NCBI GenBank assembly: GCA_049472395.1 | Contig: JBLIRR010000072.1 | Coordinates: forward strand, 1-16,867 | Reading direction: 5' to 3' | Source of the DNA: JBLIRR01 sp049472395 | GTDB taxonomy: Bacteria > SZUA-182 > DTGQ01 > JBLIRR01 | DNA: 16,867 nt | Shown here: piece after piece, positions 1 to 9,400 of the stretch | Layout: every line of letters starts with the position of its first letter | Position numbering within the stretch: the first letter of the stretch is position 1 | The notes under the pieces: generated by a model | Told to the model about the DNA's origin: nothing | The model's input: the letters and a program-made list of their open reading frames with translations, nothing else | Database searches by the model: none | Program-made: the position numbers and the translations under genes

Positions 1-22
1 GGAATTTGCTTTTCTGACCCTG
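1..22. repeat. Left copy of a 22-bp direct repeat
   Basis: The first 22 bases (GGAATTTGCT...GACCCTG) are identical to 15238-15259, where they overlap the last codons (R-N-L-L-F-stop) of the broken beta-helix gene. The left copy could therefore be the 3' end of a similar gene lying outside the window. It also touches the window edge, so the true repeat may be longer. A contig breaking at a genomic repeat would give the same picture. Confidence 0.6.
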
Positions 23-134
23 AGTTATAAGATCCAAGTATTTGCTTTTTAAACCATAGAGATATCATACTACATAAAATCCTAAAATTCTATGCCTTCT
101 CTTTTGTAAAGATTCGTACTTTCCTTGTGGGTAG

Positions 135-170
135 AGGTCAAAAAGTTGTCTTATAGGTCAATATTTTGTC
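135..170 (+). repeat. Two 16-bp direct repeats with 20-bp period
   Basis: AGGTCAAAAAGTTGTC (135-150) and AGGTCAATATTTTGTC (155-170) match at 13 of 16 positions. They start exactly 20 bp apart, about two helical turns, so both would face the same side of DNA. This arrangement fits a pair of activator or repressor sites upstream of the first gene, but no regulator is identified and chance similarity in AT-rich DNA is possible. Confidence 0.3.
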
Positions 171-624
171 CTCCGATCATAATATATTTATAATCAATAT
201 ATTAGATCAAGTAAAATAGGTTATGGTCCTAAATGATGACAAAAAGTGGCCTATATCTATTTCGTAATCCCCAGGATCATAGATCCCAATATCTTGAAAA
301 ATTTATAATTTTAGACCACTAATCTCTCCGCGCCATTTTTGGCATTAAATTTGAGTAGTATGTATTCATTGGATTTTTATTTCATAACTGAAAATTGAGC
401 TCTGAAAAAGATAAAACAGTATTAAGTTATGCAAGAATAAAACCTCTTATTAGGAAGTATCAAACAATTTTTAGGTAAAGAACAAAAAAATTTAAATTTT
501 AGAAAGCATTATTTTTAAAAAAGAGTTATATTATTACATTGAATACATATAATATAATTATAGAAATATAATAAATAAAATAAAATTTAATAAAGAAGGG
601 AGAATTTCTTATAGACATGTAAAA

Positions 625-656
625 AATTTTTAATTCTTGTCAGTATCATTATTAAA
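625..656 (+). promoter_or_regulatory. 5' leader motif shared with the fourth gene
   Basis: This stretch, with core TTTTTAATT, then TCAG, then TATCATT, recurs with small gaps at 6385-6416. The first copy ends about 40 bp before the start codon of the first gene, the second about 51 bp before the start of the 1597-aa protein gene. It is not a recognisable promoter element. It could be an mRNA leader element or the trace of a shared upstream ancestor. Confidence 0.25.
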
Positions 657-696
657 TCTTTGAAAAAAAAATCGAGCATAAGTGGAGGAGAGTAGA

Positions 697-3435
697 ATGA
701 AAAATGTGTATGTGTTTTTAACCTGTTTTATTTTTTCTTTTTTGGTCATATTTTCAGGACATTTCGGACAATGTCAGTATTATCCGATGAGTAGCTCTAT
801 GGAGGGCCTCCCCCCTGCGTCTGAATTATATATAGACGATCAGCCTAGACCTGAATTATATACAAATGATCAGAATACAGGGGAAGTACTAGCCCATTTT
901 GGCGGAGTAACAGCGGTTGGCAATATCCTTTATATACCAGTGACAAAGACTTTGATGCCACCTGCTTTTACAACACCTTCATCTGACAGCTCTTATCAAC
1001 CGATGGATTCGCAAAATGTGCTCAGAGCCATTGATTTTTCTAATCCGAAGGAACCAGTGATAATAAATGATATGGACATGGATCCGGATTTGGATTTTTG
1101 GGGTGGTCCACACTATTATATGATTATCTCTGGTGAATACGTATACGTGCTTAAAAATGTAGTGGATGCCAATTTTGATACTTCCGAGCACTTTTCCATT
1201 ACCTCGGAAGAGGTAAATTTTTCTATCTATAAAATACACAACAATAAAGAGCTTATAATTACAAAAAGCATATCCCTTACCGATATTTTTGATTCTGTGA
1301 AAGTAGATGAAAACGAGACATTTTTCCCACAGGTGCTAAACGTAACAGATAACCGCGCCTATATTATTTTCTATGGAGTTTCTTATCCTGAACCGCCTGC
1401 AAATGAATATCCATCTGAATCTGATGCTTATTTACCCCTTTCCCAGCCTGAAGATAATACAGATTCTACTTCTTATTCTTCCTCTCCTCCTGGCAATAGT
1501 GCGGTTATTGTTACAATTGATATAGCGAACCCTAAGGATGCTAAGGTCATTGGCGTGGCTAGATTGCAACTTGCATCCGTTCCCGCTAATGCGGATCTTC
1601 TCGTCTCTGATAATATTGCCTATCTTCTTGTTTCTTCTATGGCTAGTAGTGATTCAATCATCTATGATTCAAAAATCTATGTCCTTGATATTTCATCTCC
1701 TACTGATATTTTGGAAATTAATTCACTCAATGCATATGGAAATGGAGGCCAACTAGTAAAAGAAGGGGATAATTTATATATGGCCTCAAAAGGTTTTGGA
1801 CTCCAGATATTTGATATCAGCACTCCAACTGCTCCAGAATTTATAAGCTTGATTGAAACTCCATATCCATTAACTGATTCTTATTCGGGTGGTTTGCAGT
1901 TAGAGAATAATATAATAACTGTTAAGGATGGTTATGTGTATCTGCTTGATAAAAAAAATGGGCTGCTTGTCATTGATGTTTCCGACTCAAGCAATCCCGC
2001 TATTGTATCAAGCTATCTCTCTGAATATATTTCCTCAGACACTTCGTGGTATTCATATTCTCCTGCTGGTTTTATAGCCATCTGTGGTGATTACCTTTTA
2101 TTGTCTGAAGTTGGCAAAGGAGATGGTGGAAATTCTATAAATATTGTTTCAATAGCAGACCCACTAAACCCTGTCTCAATTGGAATAATTGGAGAAAGGT
2201 CACCTGAAGTGCTTACGTTAGTCCTGAAGCTTGATGTGGCCGAGCTGCTTAATATCCATACTGAGCAAAGCGTTGAAGGGGATATTGCCCTATTTGGCAT
2301 CCCTTCCTTGGATGCTCTAAATCGTAAATATGGTGTATATAAGATTGAGTACCCTAATATGAGAGATTTATCATACTATGGACCATACGGATCCGCTCCA
2401 CCATTGTCCGTGGAAGAATATGATTATCCCGTAGAAGATATTAAGAAAGATCGTGATTTGCGAACATTTTATTTAACATTCCCAGGCTCAGCGGGCCTTG
2501 ATGAAATAGTGGCAGATTACCAAAAAAATCCTTATGTAATAACGGCTAAAATCAGTATTCCGGGAATTTATGAGGGTTCCGGACCTTATGGATACCAATA
2601 TTACCCTGTACAAGGATCTGGACCTGGCATTTATGGTGGGATGTATGGAAGCGTTTATGGGGGTGGTCTTTATGGTGGCATGTATGGTGGAATTTATGGC
2701 AGTAGTCTTTATGGTGGTATATATGGTGGAGGCCTTTATGGGGGGATATATGGCGGCGGCTTATACGGTGGTGGCTTTTATGGAAGCAGTTTATATGGCG
2801 GAAGTCTTTATTATGGCGAAGGCGGACTTTATGGGAGTTATTCAAGTATTCCACAACCTTCAGGATATCCCAGCTCCTATGGTCTTGGAATACCTCCTGG
2901 CTTAGCTCCTTCGTATCCGGTATCCGCTAGTCTTGCAATACCCCCTGGTTCAGCTCCTTCGTATCCGGTATCCACTATTTCTCCCGGCACCTATCCTTAT
3001 GCCATTACTTATCCTTATGGTGGATATGGGGTTTATGGAGACTATGGAAGTTATATGCCTTCACCAATATCTCCAACAATAATGCCTGAATCCACCATCC
3101 AGATAGGTGCAATTAATATCCAGGGTGGAGTTCATATAGGTGCACTAACTATTAACAGTGAACCGTCCAGCACTATACCCGGACTTTCCATACTGTTAAT
3201 TCCAGATGTTGAGCCTTTAAGGCAGAGCGCAACATATTCACCCCAAGATACATCATCATCTGATAATGAGGGATTGCCTAACAACACCAGTTTAACAAAT
3301 GATTCAGGGGGATACCAATTGAATACCAGCGTGAATACTACGACATCATGGATTGGCACCCAGAATAAAACATCTTCTCTTCTATGGAATGATTGGCCGT
3401 TATCATCTTCCACTCCAAATTTCTGGATCCGGTAA
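697..3435 (+). CDS. Exported LVIVD-repeat beta-propeller protein with Gly/Tyr-rich segment
   Basis: A 912-aa exported protein. The ATG at 697 is chosen over the in-frame GTG at 682 because GGAGGAG (684-690) sits six bases upstream and the N-terminus then reads as a signal peptide (MKNVYVFLTC, hydrophobic to about residue 20). There is no good lipobox before the Cys in FGQCQ. Residues about 50-520 carry around seven LVIVD-type units (for example LQIFDISTPTAPEF, LLVIDVSDSSNPAIV, INIVSIADPLNP), which in this family build a surface beta-propeller. Residues about 620-716 are YGG-x low-complexity repeats. A 16-aa duplicated PPG-x-APSYPVS unit follows, then a PTIMPE / IG-x2-NI-x-GG-x2-IG motif shared with the 715-aa protein at 4204. 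The Asn/Thr/Ser-rich C-terminus ends in LLWNDW...NFWIR. Domain family call is solid; function, ligand and surface anchoring are unknown. It leads the four-gene exported block. Confidence 0.85.
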   Translation: MKNVYVFLTCFIFSFLVIFSGHFGQCQYYPMSSSMEGLPPASELYIDDQPRPELYTNDQNTGEVLAHFGGVTAVGNILYIPVTKTLMPPAFTTPSSDSSYQPMDSQNVLRAIDFSNPKEPVIINDMDMDPDLDFWGGPHYYMIISGEYVYVLKNVVDANFDTSEHFSITSEEVNFSIYKIHNNKELIITKSISLTDIFDSVKVDENETFFPQVLNVTDNRAYIIFYGVSYPEPPANEYPSESDAYLPLSQPEDNTDSTSYSSSPPGNSAVIVTIDIANPKDAKVIGVARLQLASVPANADLLVSDNIAYLLVSSMASSDSIIYDSKIYVLDISSPTDILEINSLNAYGNGGQLVKEGDNLYMASKGFGLQIFDISTPTAPEFISLIETPYPLTDSYSGGLQLENNIITVKDGYVYLLDKKNGLLVIDVSDSSNPAIVSSYLSEYISSDTSWYSYSPAGFIAICGDYLLLSEVGKGDGGNSINIVSIADPLNPVSIGIIGERSPEVLTLVLKLDVAELLNIHTEQSVEGDIALFGIPSLDALNRKYGVYKIEYPNMRDLSYYGPYGSAPPLSVEEYDYPVEDIKKDRDLRTFYLTFPGSAGLDEIVADYQKNPYVITAKISIPGIYEGSGPYGYQYYPVQGSGPGIYGGMYGSVYGGGLYGGMYGGIYGSSLYGGIYGGGLYGGIYGGGLYGGGFYGSSLYGGSLYYGEGGLYGSYSSIPQPSGYPSSYGLGIPPGLAPSYPVSASLAIPPGSAPSYPVSTISPGTYPYAITYPYGGYGVYGDYGSYMPSPISPTIMPESTIQIGAINIQGGVHIGALTINSEPSSTIPGLSILLIPDVEPLRQSATYSPQDTSSSDNEGLPNNTSLTNDSGGYQLNTSVNTTTSWIGTQNKTSSLLWNDWPLSSSTPNFWIR
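2629..2842 (+). repeat. YGG-x low-complexity coding repeat
   Basis: In-frame degenerate repeats of TATGG(T/C/G)GG-type codons encode about 20 YGG-x or YG-x units (GGLYGGMYGGIYG and similar). The unit lengths vary from 3 to 5 residues, typical of a tract that grows and shrinks by slippage. There are no spacers, so it is not a CRISPR array. Gly/Tyr-rich tracts of this kind are flexible and sticky in other structural proteins; that role here is inference. Confidence 0.8.
2884..2979 (+). repeat. Two-copy 48-bp in-frame tandem repeat
   Basis: Copy one (2884-2931) and copy two (2932-2979) share a long identical core starting AGCTCCTTCGTATCCGG. Each encodes a 16-aa unit containing PPG-x-APSYPVS. 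The near identity at the DNA level indicates a recent duplication inside the first gene. Confidence 0.85.
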
Positions 3436-3460
3436 TGATTTTTAACATTTTGTAATATCT

Positions 3461-3492
3461 GAGGTGTCTTCATCTTTTTTTGGAGACACCTT
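3461..3492 (+). terminator. Hairpin after the first gene, weak or partial terminator
   Basis: AGGTGTCT (3462-3469) pairs perfectly with AGACACCT (3484-3491), extendable by one G-T pair, with a 14-base T-rich loop. No T-run follows the right arm, so termination may be incomplete and the next gene could be reached by read-through. The left arm and its flank are the same 17 bases as in the strong terminator at 11286. Confidence 0.5.
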
Positions 3493-3556
3493 GGAATTAC
3501 TGAGGATAGTAAGAAGAGAAATGGTTAGAGCAATCATTGAAAAAAAGGAGGATTTT

Positions 3557-4075
3557 ATGTCAAATAAAAGAACAATTTTTCTATATTTTATTATTCTTGT
3601 TATTTTCTTGGTTTTAATGCCCTCAGCTCAATCCCAGAATTGGGAATCCATGCCTCCGTACAATACCTTATGGCCCTTGTGGTCACCCATTTTATCACCT
3701 GTTGATGCTACCACACAGCTTCCAACACCTATTGTGAGCAGCTTAAATCGTTTCACCTTTTTACCTTATCAACCAGCTTTAACTTGGGACCCCTATATGC
3801 CATATCCGTGGATGCTTTACAATACACCATTCGGCTTAGCATTTTATGATGTAATACAAGAGGCTATATTTATGTGGCCTCCCCCTTATTTAGTTAATTG
3901 GCTAACATTTGAACCACTTCCGCTTCCACTTCCATCCGGTTATTCTGCTTTCCCGCCTGTATCTACTACTTTCCTTTCTGAGTATGTTCCTATAGCAAAT
4001 GAATATTACATTGATCAATATGGCGCAAATGCATTTTTGTTAACCGCCCTGCAGCTTGTAGCTCCATTTTGGTGA
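3557..4075 (+). CDS. Small exported Trp/Pro/Tyr-rich protein, unknown family
   Basis: A 172-aa protein I do not recognise. The ATG at 3557 is favoured because AAGGAGG (3545-3551) lies five bases upstream and the product then starts with a clean signal peptide (Lys/Arg at 4-5, hydrophobic to about residue 21, likely cleavage after AQS or AQSQ). The upstream in-frame ATG would add 31 residues encoded partly by the terminator hairpin. The mature part is rich in Trp, Pro, Tyr and Phe (LWPLWSPIL, DPYMPYPWML, FMWPPPYLVNW) and has no Cys or repeated domain. It ends in APFW, recalling the aromatic C-termini of the first and fourth proteins. It lies between two LVIVD proteins on the same strand, about 120 bp after the first, which suggests a role with them. 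It could be a structural or assembly partner; this is inference only. Confidence 0.75.
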   Translation: MSNKRTIFLYFIILVIFLVLMPSAQSQNWESMPPYNTLWPLWSPILSPVDATTQLPTPIVSSLNRFTFLPYQPALTWDPYMPYPWMLYNTPFGLAFYDVIQEAIFMWPPPYLVNWLTFEPLPLPLPSGYSAFPPVSTTFLSEYVPIANEYYIDQYGANAFLLTALQLVAPFW

Positions 4076-4096
4076 TCAATTGCATTGTGAAATAGT

Positions 4097-4113
4097 TTGG
4101 CATAATTTTTGCT
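4097..4113 (+). promoter_or_regulatory. Sigma-54 (RpoN) promoter
   Basis: TTGGCATAATTTTTGCT matches the -24/-12 consensus: TGGCA, then TTGCT, with exactly ten bases between the invariant GG and GC. It lies about 90 bp before the start codon of the LVIVD/chagasin-like gene, which gives an expected transcript start near 4124. Sigma-54 promoters need an enhancer-binding activator; none is encoded in the window. Confidence 0.65.
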
Positions 4114-4203
4114 CTAATTTTTTGAATATAATATTTTTAATTATAATAGCCTATAATAAAATATTTTTAAATTTGGAATTCTTTAATAAGAGAGGATTAG
4201 GCA

Positions 4204-6351
4204 ATGAATAGTTTTTATAAGATTTTTATCTTGAGTTGTTTTTTTATTTTTTCTTTACTATTCCTTACCTTTAAAGGGTATTCGTATTATACACCTTTAT
4301 ATCAACCGGTGTATCCATCATACCCATATCAATATCCACCAGTGCTTCCTTTAAGTTATCCAAGCTCAGTGCTTCCTGGAAGTTATCCGGTAGTGTCCAT
4401 CTATCCGCCATCTTTTATGGGACCAGGAGAATGGAGTTCTAAATCGACCTGTTCGGATTTAGCTGTAGACAAAGACTATATTTATTCACTTATTCAATTT
4501 GAGCCAAATCCACTTAGAGGTCAATCATACAGCACTGGTTTAGTAATTTTTCAGTCTTTCGTTGAGGATGATTATGAATATATTTCCGATATCAGGCTAT
4601 TTGAGGGAGGACCCCCAGCAGATGGATATTTGCCACATCAAATTATTGTTCAAGATGATCTTGCCATAATCGGCACTATGGGTTTTGATGATAAGATGGT
4701 GAGGGTATTCATAGTCGATGTCTCTGACAAAGAGAATCCTAAAATGGTAAACAGCCTGGACCTGCCCCATCATTTTTCCGATAAGGGGACATTTATGTTT
4801 AATGTCAGTGGCATGGCAGTTGAAAACAATGTGCTTTACCTGTGTATCTCTTACCGCTACGACGGCACAACGGCACTCTATTCCATAGATATTACTGATC
4901 CTGACGGGATAGATAAAAATAATATACTGGATGTAATGGCGATCGAGTATGAAATTTACGATATGGTCTCTGCACCGAATTATCTTTATTGTGCGGGCAT
5001 AGAAGCAGGCACGGAGAACCAGGAAGTTCTTATTGTTAATACTTCAAATCCATCGAATATCCTTTTGAGTGGCACCTGTAATGTGGGTGGTATAAAAGAA
5101 GGAAAAACAAATATAGTCGTCGATGGAGCCACTCTTTTTGCAGTAGTCCAGGCATCCGGCGAAACAAGCCTTGATATTTTTGAGCCAAATGAAGACTCAT
5201 CTTCTGTCTTAAAGATTATCGATGTCAAAAACCCTGAGCAACCCCGAATAGTATCTTCTTCTGTTGAGGTGAAAGGCAGGCCCGGTACTCCACATTGGGG
5301 GCACGGATTGATAGTCATGAAAGATAATTATGCGTATATTCTAAGCCGCGATGGGGAGGGCAGTAAAATTCATATTTTTAATATATCTAATTTGAATAAT
5401 CCTCATTTAATAAAAACTGAAAAAGTGGCTGAAGATGCGTACACTGCCCCGCGGTATGACCATGATAGTGGAATGGGTCTTTATATAGTTGATGAAAAGC
5501 TCTATCACCATATCGGTGAAAAAATAAATATCTTTGATATATCAAGTCCTTCGGATTTATCGATGGTTGCGAACGTCGATCTTCTTATTCGTATGTTAGC
5601 GGGTGGATATGAAATGCCTATCTTAGAAGGATATCAACCCTCTTATCCAATCCCTCCTCCTGGAGTCCAGTTTTATGGATATGGTGGCTATGGGGCTTCT
5701 CTTTATGGATATGGTGGGTACAGACCTTACCCTTCTTCTTATGGATATGGAAGCTATCTGCCCCCGATTCCATCTCCTACAATTATGCCTGAGCCTGTTA
5801 TTCATATAGGTACAGTAAATATAGAGGGTGGATTGTATATAGGTGAACTTCATTTAGGCAGCGCCCTGAGTTCTTCACCTTATGCAACAACATCGTTCAT
5901 CTCTCCTTCGAGAGGAAGCGCATTTTTTGATTTTTCTATCCCTCCCCCCCTGAGCTGGTATGATGCTTATTCTGATAATGGATCAAAAATTATCACTAAA
6001 GATGATGATGGAAAAACCATTACTCTTCAAGTAGGAGACAAAATAGAAATTGTTTTGCCGGTGATAAATGATGGCGAATGGAGAGAAAAAGGATACGGAT
6101 ATGCGCGGGACTCGAGTGTGATAAGCGGAGTTTATACGCCTCCGGATATGAGTCCGGACATAATGGAAATCACCAAAATAAGTGACGTATCCTTCGTTCA
6201 GAAGAATTTTTATACAGAACAAAAGGAAATTCCAGTAAAGACATATGAAGCGAAAGCACAGGGGGAATACGAGTTAGTTCTTGAGTATTTCAGCCGGAGT
6301 AACCCAGATGAGATCTTGGACACCTTTAGCTTGCTCATAAAGGTTGAGTGA
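4204..6351 (+). CDS. Exported LVIVD-repeat protein with C-terminal chagasin (I42)-like domain
   Basis: A 715-aa exported protein with AGAGGATT just upstream of its ATG. Signal peptide residues 1 to about 26 are followed by a Tyr/Pro-rich stretch (YYTPLYQPVYPSYPYQYPP). Residues about 75-465 hold six LVIVD-type units (VFIVDVSDKENPKMV, LKIIDVKNPEQPRIV, IHIFNISNLNNPHLI, INIFDISSPSDLSMV and two weaker). A GYGGYG-rich segment (about 490-519) leads to the PTIMPE / IG-x2-NI-x-GG-x2-IG motif shared with the first gene. Residues about 600-715 read like an I42 inhibitor domain: ITLQVGDKIEIVLP, then the late pair TYEAKAQGEYELVLEY and TFSLLIKV. The classic NPTTGY loop is not preserved (INDGEWREKGYGY instead), so protease inhibition is doubtful and a structural Ig-like role is possible. 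It is preceded by a sigma-54 promoter; the next gene starts 116 bp downstream with no clear terminator between. Confidence 0.85.
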   Translation: MNSFYKIFILSCFFIFSLLFLTFKGYSYYTPLYQPVYPSYPYQYPPVLPLSYPSSVLPGSYPVVSIYPPSFMGPGEWSSKSTCSDLAVDKDYIYSLIQFEPNPLRGQSYSTGLVIFQSFVEDDYEYISDIRLFEGGPPADGYLPHQIIVQDDLAIIGTMGFDDKMVRVFIVDVSDKENPKMVNSLDLPHHFSDKGTFMFNVSGMAVENNVLYLCISYRYDGTTALYSIDITDPDGIDKNNILDVMAIEYEIYDMVSAPNYLYCAGIEAGTENQEVLIVNTSNPSNILLSGTCNVGGIKEGKTNIVVDGATLFAVVQASGETSLDIFEPNEDSSSVLKIIDVKNPEQPRIVSSSVEVKGRPGTPHWGHGLIVMKDNYAYILSRDGEGSKIHIFNISNLNNPHLIKTEKVAEDAYTAPRYDHDSGMGLYIVDEKLYHHIGEKINIFDISSPSDLSMVANVDLLIRMLAGGYEMPILEGYQPSYPIPPPGVQFYGYGGYGASLYGYGGYRPYPSSYGYGSYLPPIPSPTIMPEPVIHIGTVNIEGGLYIGELHLGSALSSSPYATTSFISPSRGSAFFDFSIPPPLSWYDAYSDNGSKIITKDDDGKTITLQVGDKIEIVLPVINDGEWREKGYGYARDSSVISGVYTPPDMSPDIMEITKISDVSFVQKNFYTEQKEIPVKTYEAKAQGEYELVLEYFSRSNPDEILDTFSLLIKVE

Positions 6352-6467
6352 GATTGAGGAGGGAAGGATACGTATGAATATTAATTATTTTTAATTTTCA
6401 TCAGAATATCATTAAAGGCTTACATAATAATTTTATATCTTGAGAGTGAGTTAAGGAGATAAGTTTC

Positions 6468-9400
6468 ATGAATACGTATGTAAAAAAAGTGAGAGCATAT
6501 CGTAATATAAAAGTAATGGCTCATCGAATAATCTACCTCATATCTTTCTTTTTTATTCTTTCTCTTTTTATTAATCCAGGCATTATTAAGGCTGAAAACG
6601 GCATCATGGGCTCTATTCAGGGCAGGATAACCGACCAGAATGGTCTGCCTTTGGCCAATATTGAGGTATTGGTTGCCGAAGTGCCTGAGAGTATGAGGCT
6701 TTATACACCTCTCGCATTTTTATTACCACCCTTTGCACTTGAAGAAGAAGTAGATACTATGAGCGCTGATTATTACCCATACCGTTATAGCTCAATTGAT
6801 TTTCCTCTTCCATCAATTCATCGGACCCTAAGCAAAACCGATGGCACCTTTTTATTGAGCAATATTCCGAGAGGAAAATACAGCCTTTGGGCGTATGATC
6901 CAAAAAATCGCGGATTTATACCGGCAATTTTTGGTATCGATGAGTGGATCGGACCCGGTCTGACGCGGATGGGAAATAGAGAGCAAGAAACATCCAACAT
7001 CTCTGCATATGATAAAAATATTCCTGTCAGTGTGGGAGCAAGAGCAATTGTTGGCCCCTTTGACCTGGTCATGGAAATGGGAGGAACATTATCCGGCCGG
7101 ATAACAGATGCTGATGACGGCACTCCAATAGCTGGGGCTAAAATTGGGGCCACTCATATTGTAGAGCGACATACCTATCAATCCGGTCCTTCCTCCACAG
7201 AATACCGTATTGTTGCTTCCGACGCCGAAGGAAATTTTATCCTCTCCGGTCTGCCCGAAGGTAAATACAGACTGGAAGTCAGGGATGCTGAAGAATACAT
7301 GGTTGAAGAAGGATACCACTATCAATGGTATGAGGCCCCCCTTGAAGAAGAAGTGGAGACCGCTTTGGGAGATATTTACACTGTTTTGCCAGGGCAGGTA
7401 ATTTCCGGGTGCAATTTGACGCTTCACCGGGGAGCGGAGGTTTTTGGCACTATCACCAATCAGGCTAATGGAGAGCCGATTGCTGATGTTGAAGTTCAGT
7501 TCATGTGTATAAGCAGTGAATCCGATGTCATTTCCTATTACGATATTATAAAAGCAAGGAGCGAGAGTGACGGCACTTACCATATTGCTGGTTTAAAGGC
7601 TGGAGCCTATGTTCCTCTCATTCCGGATACTCCCGGATTTAAAGGCATATATTACCCCGATACACGAGATATGGATCATGCCCAGGAAATTTTGGTAAAG
7701 ACAAGGGAGTCGGTTGGTCCCATAAATTTTCAGCTTCATCCGATAACACCACCTGGAAGTATCAAGGGACAGATTGTGGATGCAGACACGCAAATTCCTT
7801 TATCCGGAATTAAGGTTAATATAAATACTATTTATGTTGAAGGGCAAGATGATTATATGGGAGGGTATATCGGGCAAGTTTCTTTTGAGGATTTTCCACC
7901 AATACCAAGTCCGAGGATGATGTTACCCCCGCTCACCATATATTTGCCTTCATCTCTGACAGATTCAGAAGGAAAGTTTGAATTCGCAGGCCTTTTAAGC
8001 GGGAAGTTTTCATTGGACATTTCCGATCCGACAGGAAAGTATCTTCCATCTTACTTTCCGACGATAGGAGATGAATGGCCTGCTTTTCGATACCTCAATT
8101 ATTATATTGAATTATCAGAAAACAAAGACATAGACGATATTACAATACCTTTGCAAAGAGGAGGATGCCTGGAAGGGCGCGTTATGGATGGATCTGTGCC
8201 TCTGGCCGGCGTATCGGTTAGGGTTACCAAAATAGCGAAAGCTAACTTCCCCTATCCTACTATCCCTGCTCCTTACCACCTTATGTATAGCTCATTCGTG
8301 TATAGCTCATTCCGAAATAGGGGCTTGACTGACACAGAGGGAGCCTTCTGTCTATGTGGATTGGAAGAAGGGGAGTATGTTGTATGGGCAGAGGATGCGC
8401 TAGGCCGTGGCTATAAAATTACTTTTTATTCTAATCAAAATAAAAAAGATGGTAAGCCCCAGGTACTTTCTCTTTCACCCGCCAGTACAATCACCGGTAT
8501 AACCATTGCTATGGAAATCGGCGCTACTCTGAGTGGCACGGTAGTAGATACAGCTGGAAATCATCTGGCTAACATTCCGGTTGAACTACAGCTAAAGGAG
8601 CCAGCAACCTTTTTTTCCGAGCACATAGAGGAAGGAATGATTTCCGGTATTTTCCCTTCCTCATCCGCAAGCACTTATACTGACGAGGATGGCGCTTATA
8701 CCCTTACCGGGCTCTTTGATGGTGAATACGAGCTTATGGCCAGAGTTTTCGAATCAAAATACGTGTCAAATTGTTACTCCGACATAACCATATCTTCCTC
8801 GGATGATAATGTTGCTGACATAGTCTTGTCTATAGGTGGAATTATTACCGGAAAAATAACAAGCACAGATGGGAAACCCCTGTCAGGGATCACGGTCCAA
8901 ATAGCTTATGATAGTATGTCGATGTTTCCGGAGGATAATGAAACTGGCGATTCTGAGATGTCTTTTTGTTCGCTTATTTACGATCCTTATTTCACTACAA
9001 ATCCTGTTTACACTGCAAAAGACGGCACCTATCGAATAAAAGGTCTTCGGGATGGGACTTATAAGATCAGTGCATATGATCGGGAAGGGATATATCTGCA
9101 AGGCGATTATCCCCTGGGATCGGTATCCGTTGTTGAGGGAGAGGAGACTTCTCACATTGACGTTAGCCTTGTGATGGGAGGAACCATCAGGGGCATCATC
9201 CGGGATCAAGCCACAGGCAGTCCTGTATCCGGCATAGTTGTTCTGGCAGAAGAAAAGATAGAGGTAAATTATAATGCGCAGCCTGCTTTTGGGTACGCCC
9301 CTATGGGAGAGAATTCAGTATATGGAACCACTTACTACCCCGGGCCGTACCAATCGGCAGTCGTTCCGTATCCACCGGCAGGAAGGACCTATTATTCATC

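Larger units (their letters stand above)
23..696. other. Long AT-rich gene-free leader
   Basis: No convincing coding frame is seen in this stretch of about 670 bases before the first gene. It becomes very A/T-rich after about 480. TATAAT-like hexamers occur near 545-575, but none has a good -35 at 16-18 bp, so I call no sigma-70 promoter. A sigma-54-like string TGGCATTAAATTTGA lies at 340-354, but it has GA instead of the conserved GC at -12 and is weak. The region also holds the paired repeat at 135-170. Confidence 0.5.

Noticed and set aside
340..354. Sigma-54-like promoter upstream of the first gene
   Set aside because: The -12 element has GA instead of the needed GC and lies about 340 bp from the gene; too weak to call.
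682..696. GTG at 682 as start of the first gene
   Set aside because: The GTG overlaps the ribosome-binding GGAGGAG itself; ATG 697 has correct spacing and a better signal peptide.
2629..2842. CRISPR-like regular repeats
   Set aside because: The repeats are in-frame, degenerate and have no unique spacers; they encode a Gly/Tyr tract.
2552..2905. Open frames in both other directions across the Gly/Tyr-rich region (Met/Val-rich on plus, His-rich on minus)
   Set aside because: They are by-products of the repetitive YGG-x codons, with no ribosome site and no plausible protein composition.
3464..3556. Upstream N-terminal extension of the 172-aa protein
   Set aside because: It would translate through the terminator hairpin and hide the signal peptide; the Shine-Dalgarno at 3545 points to ATG 3557.
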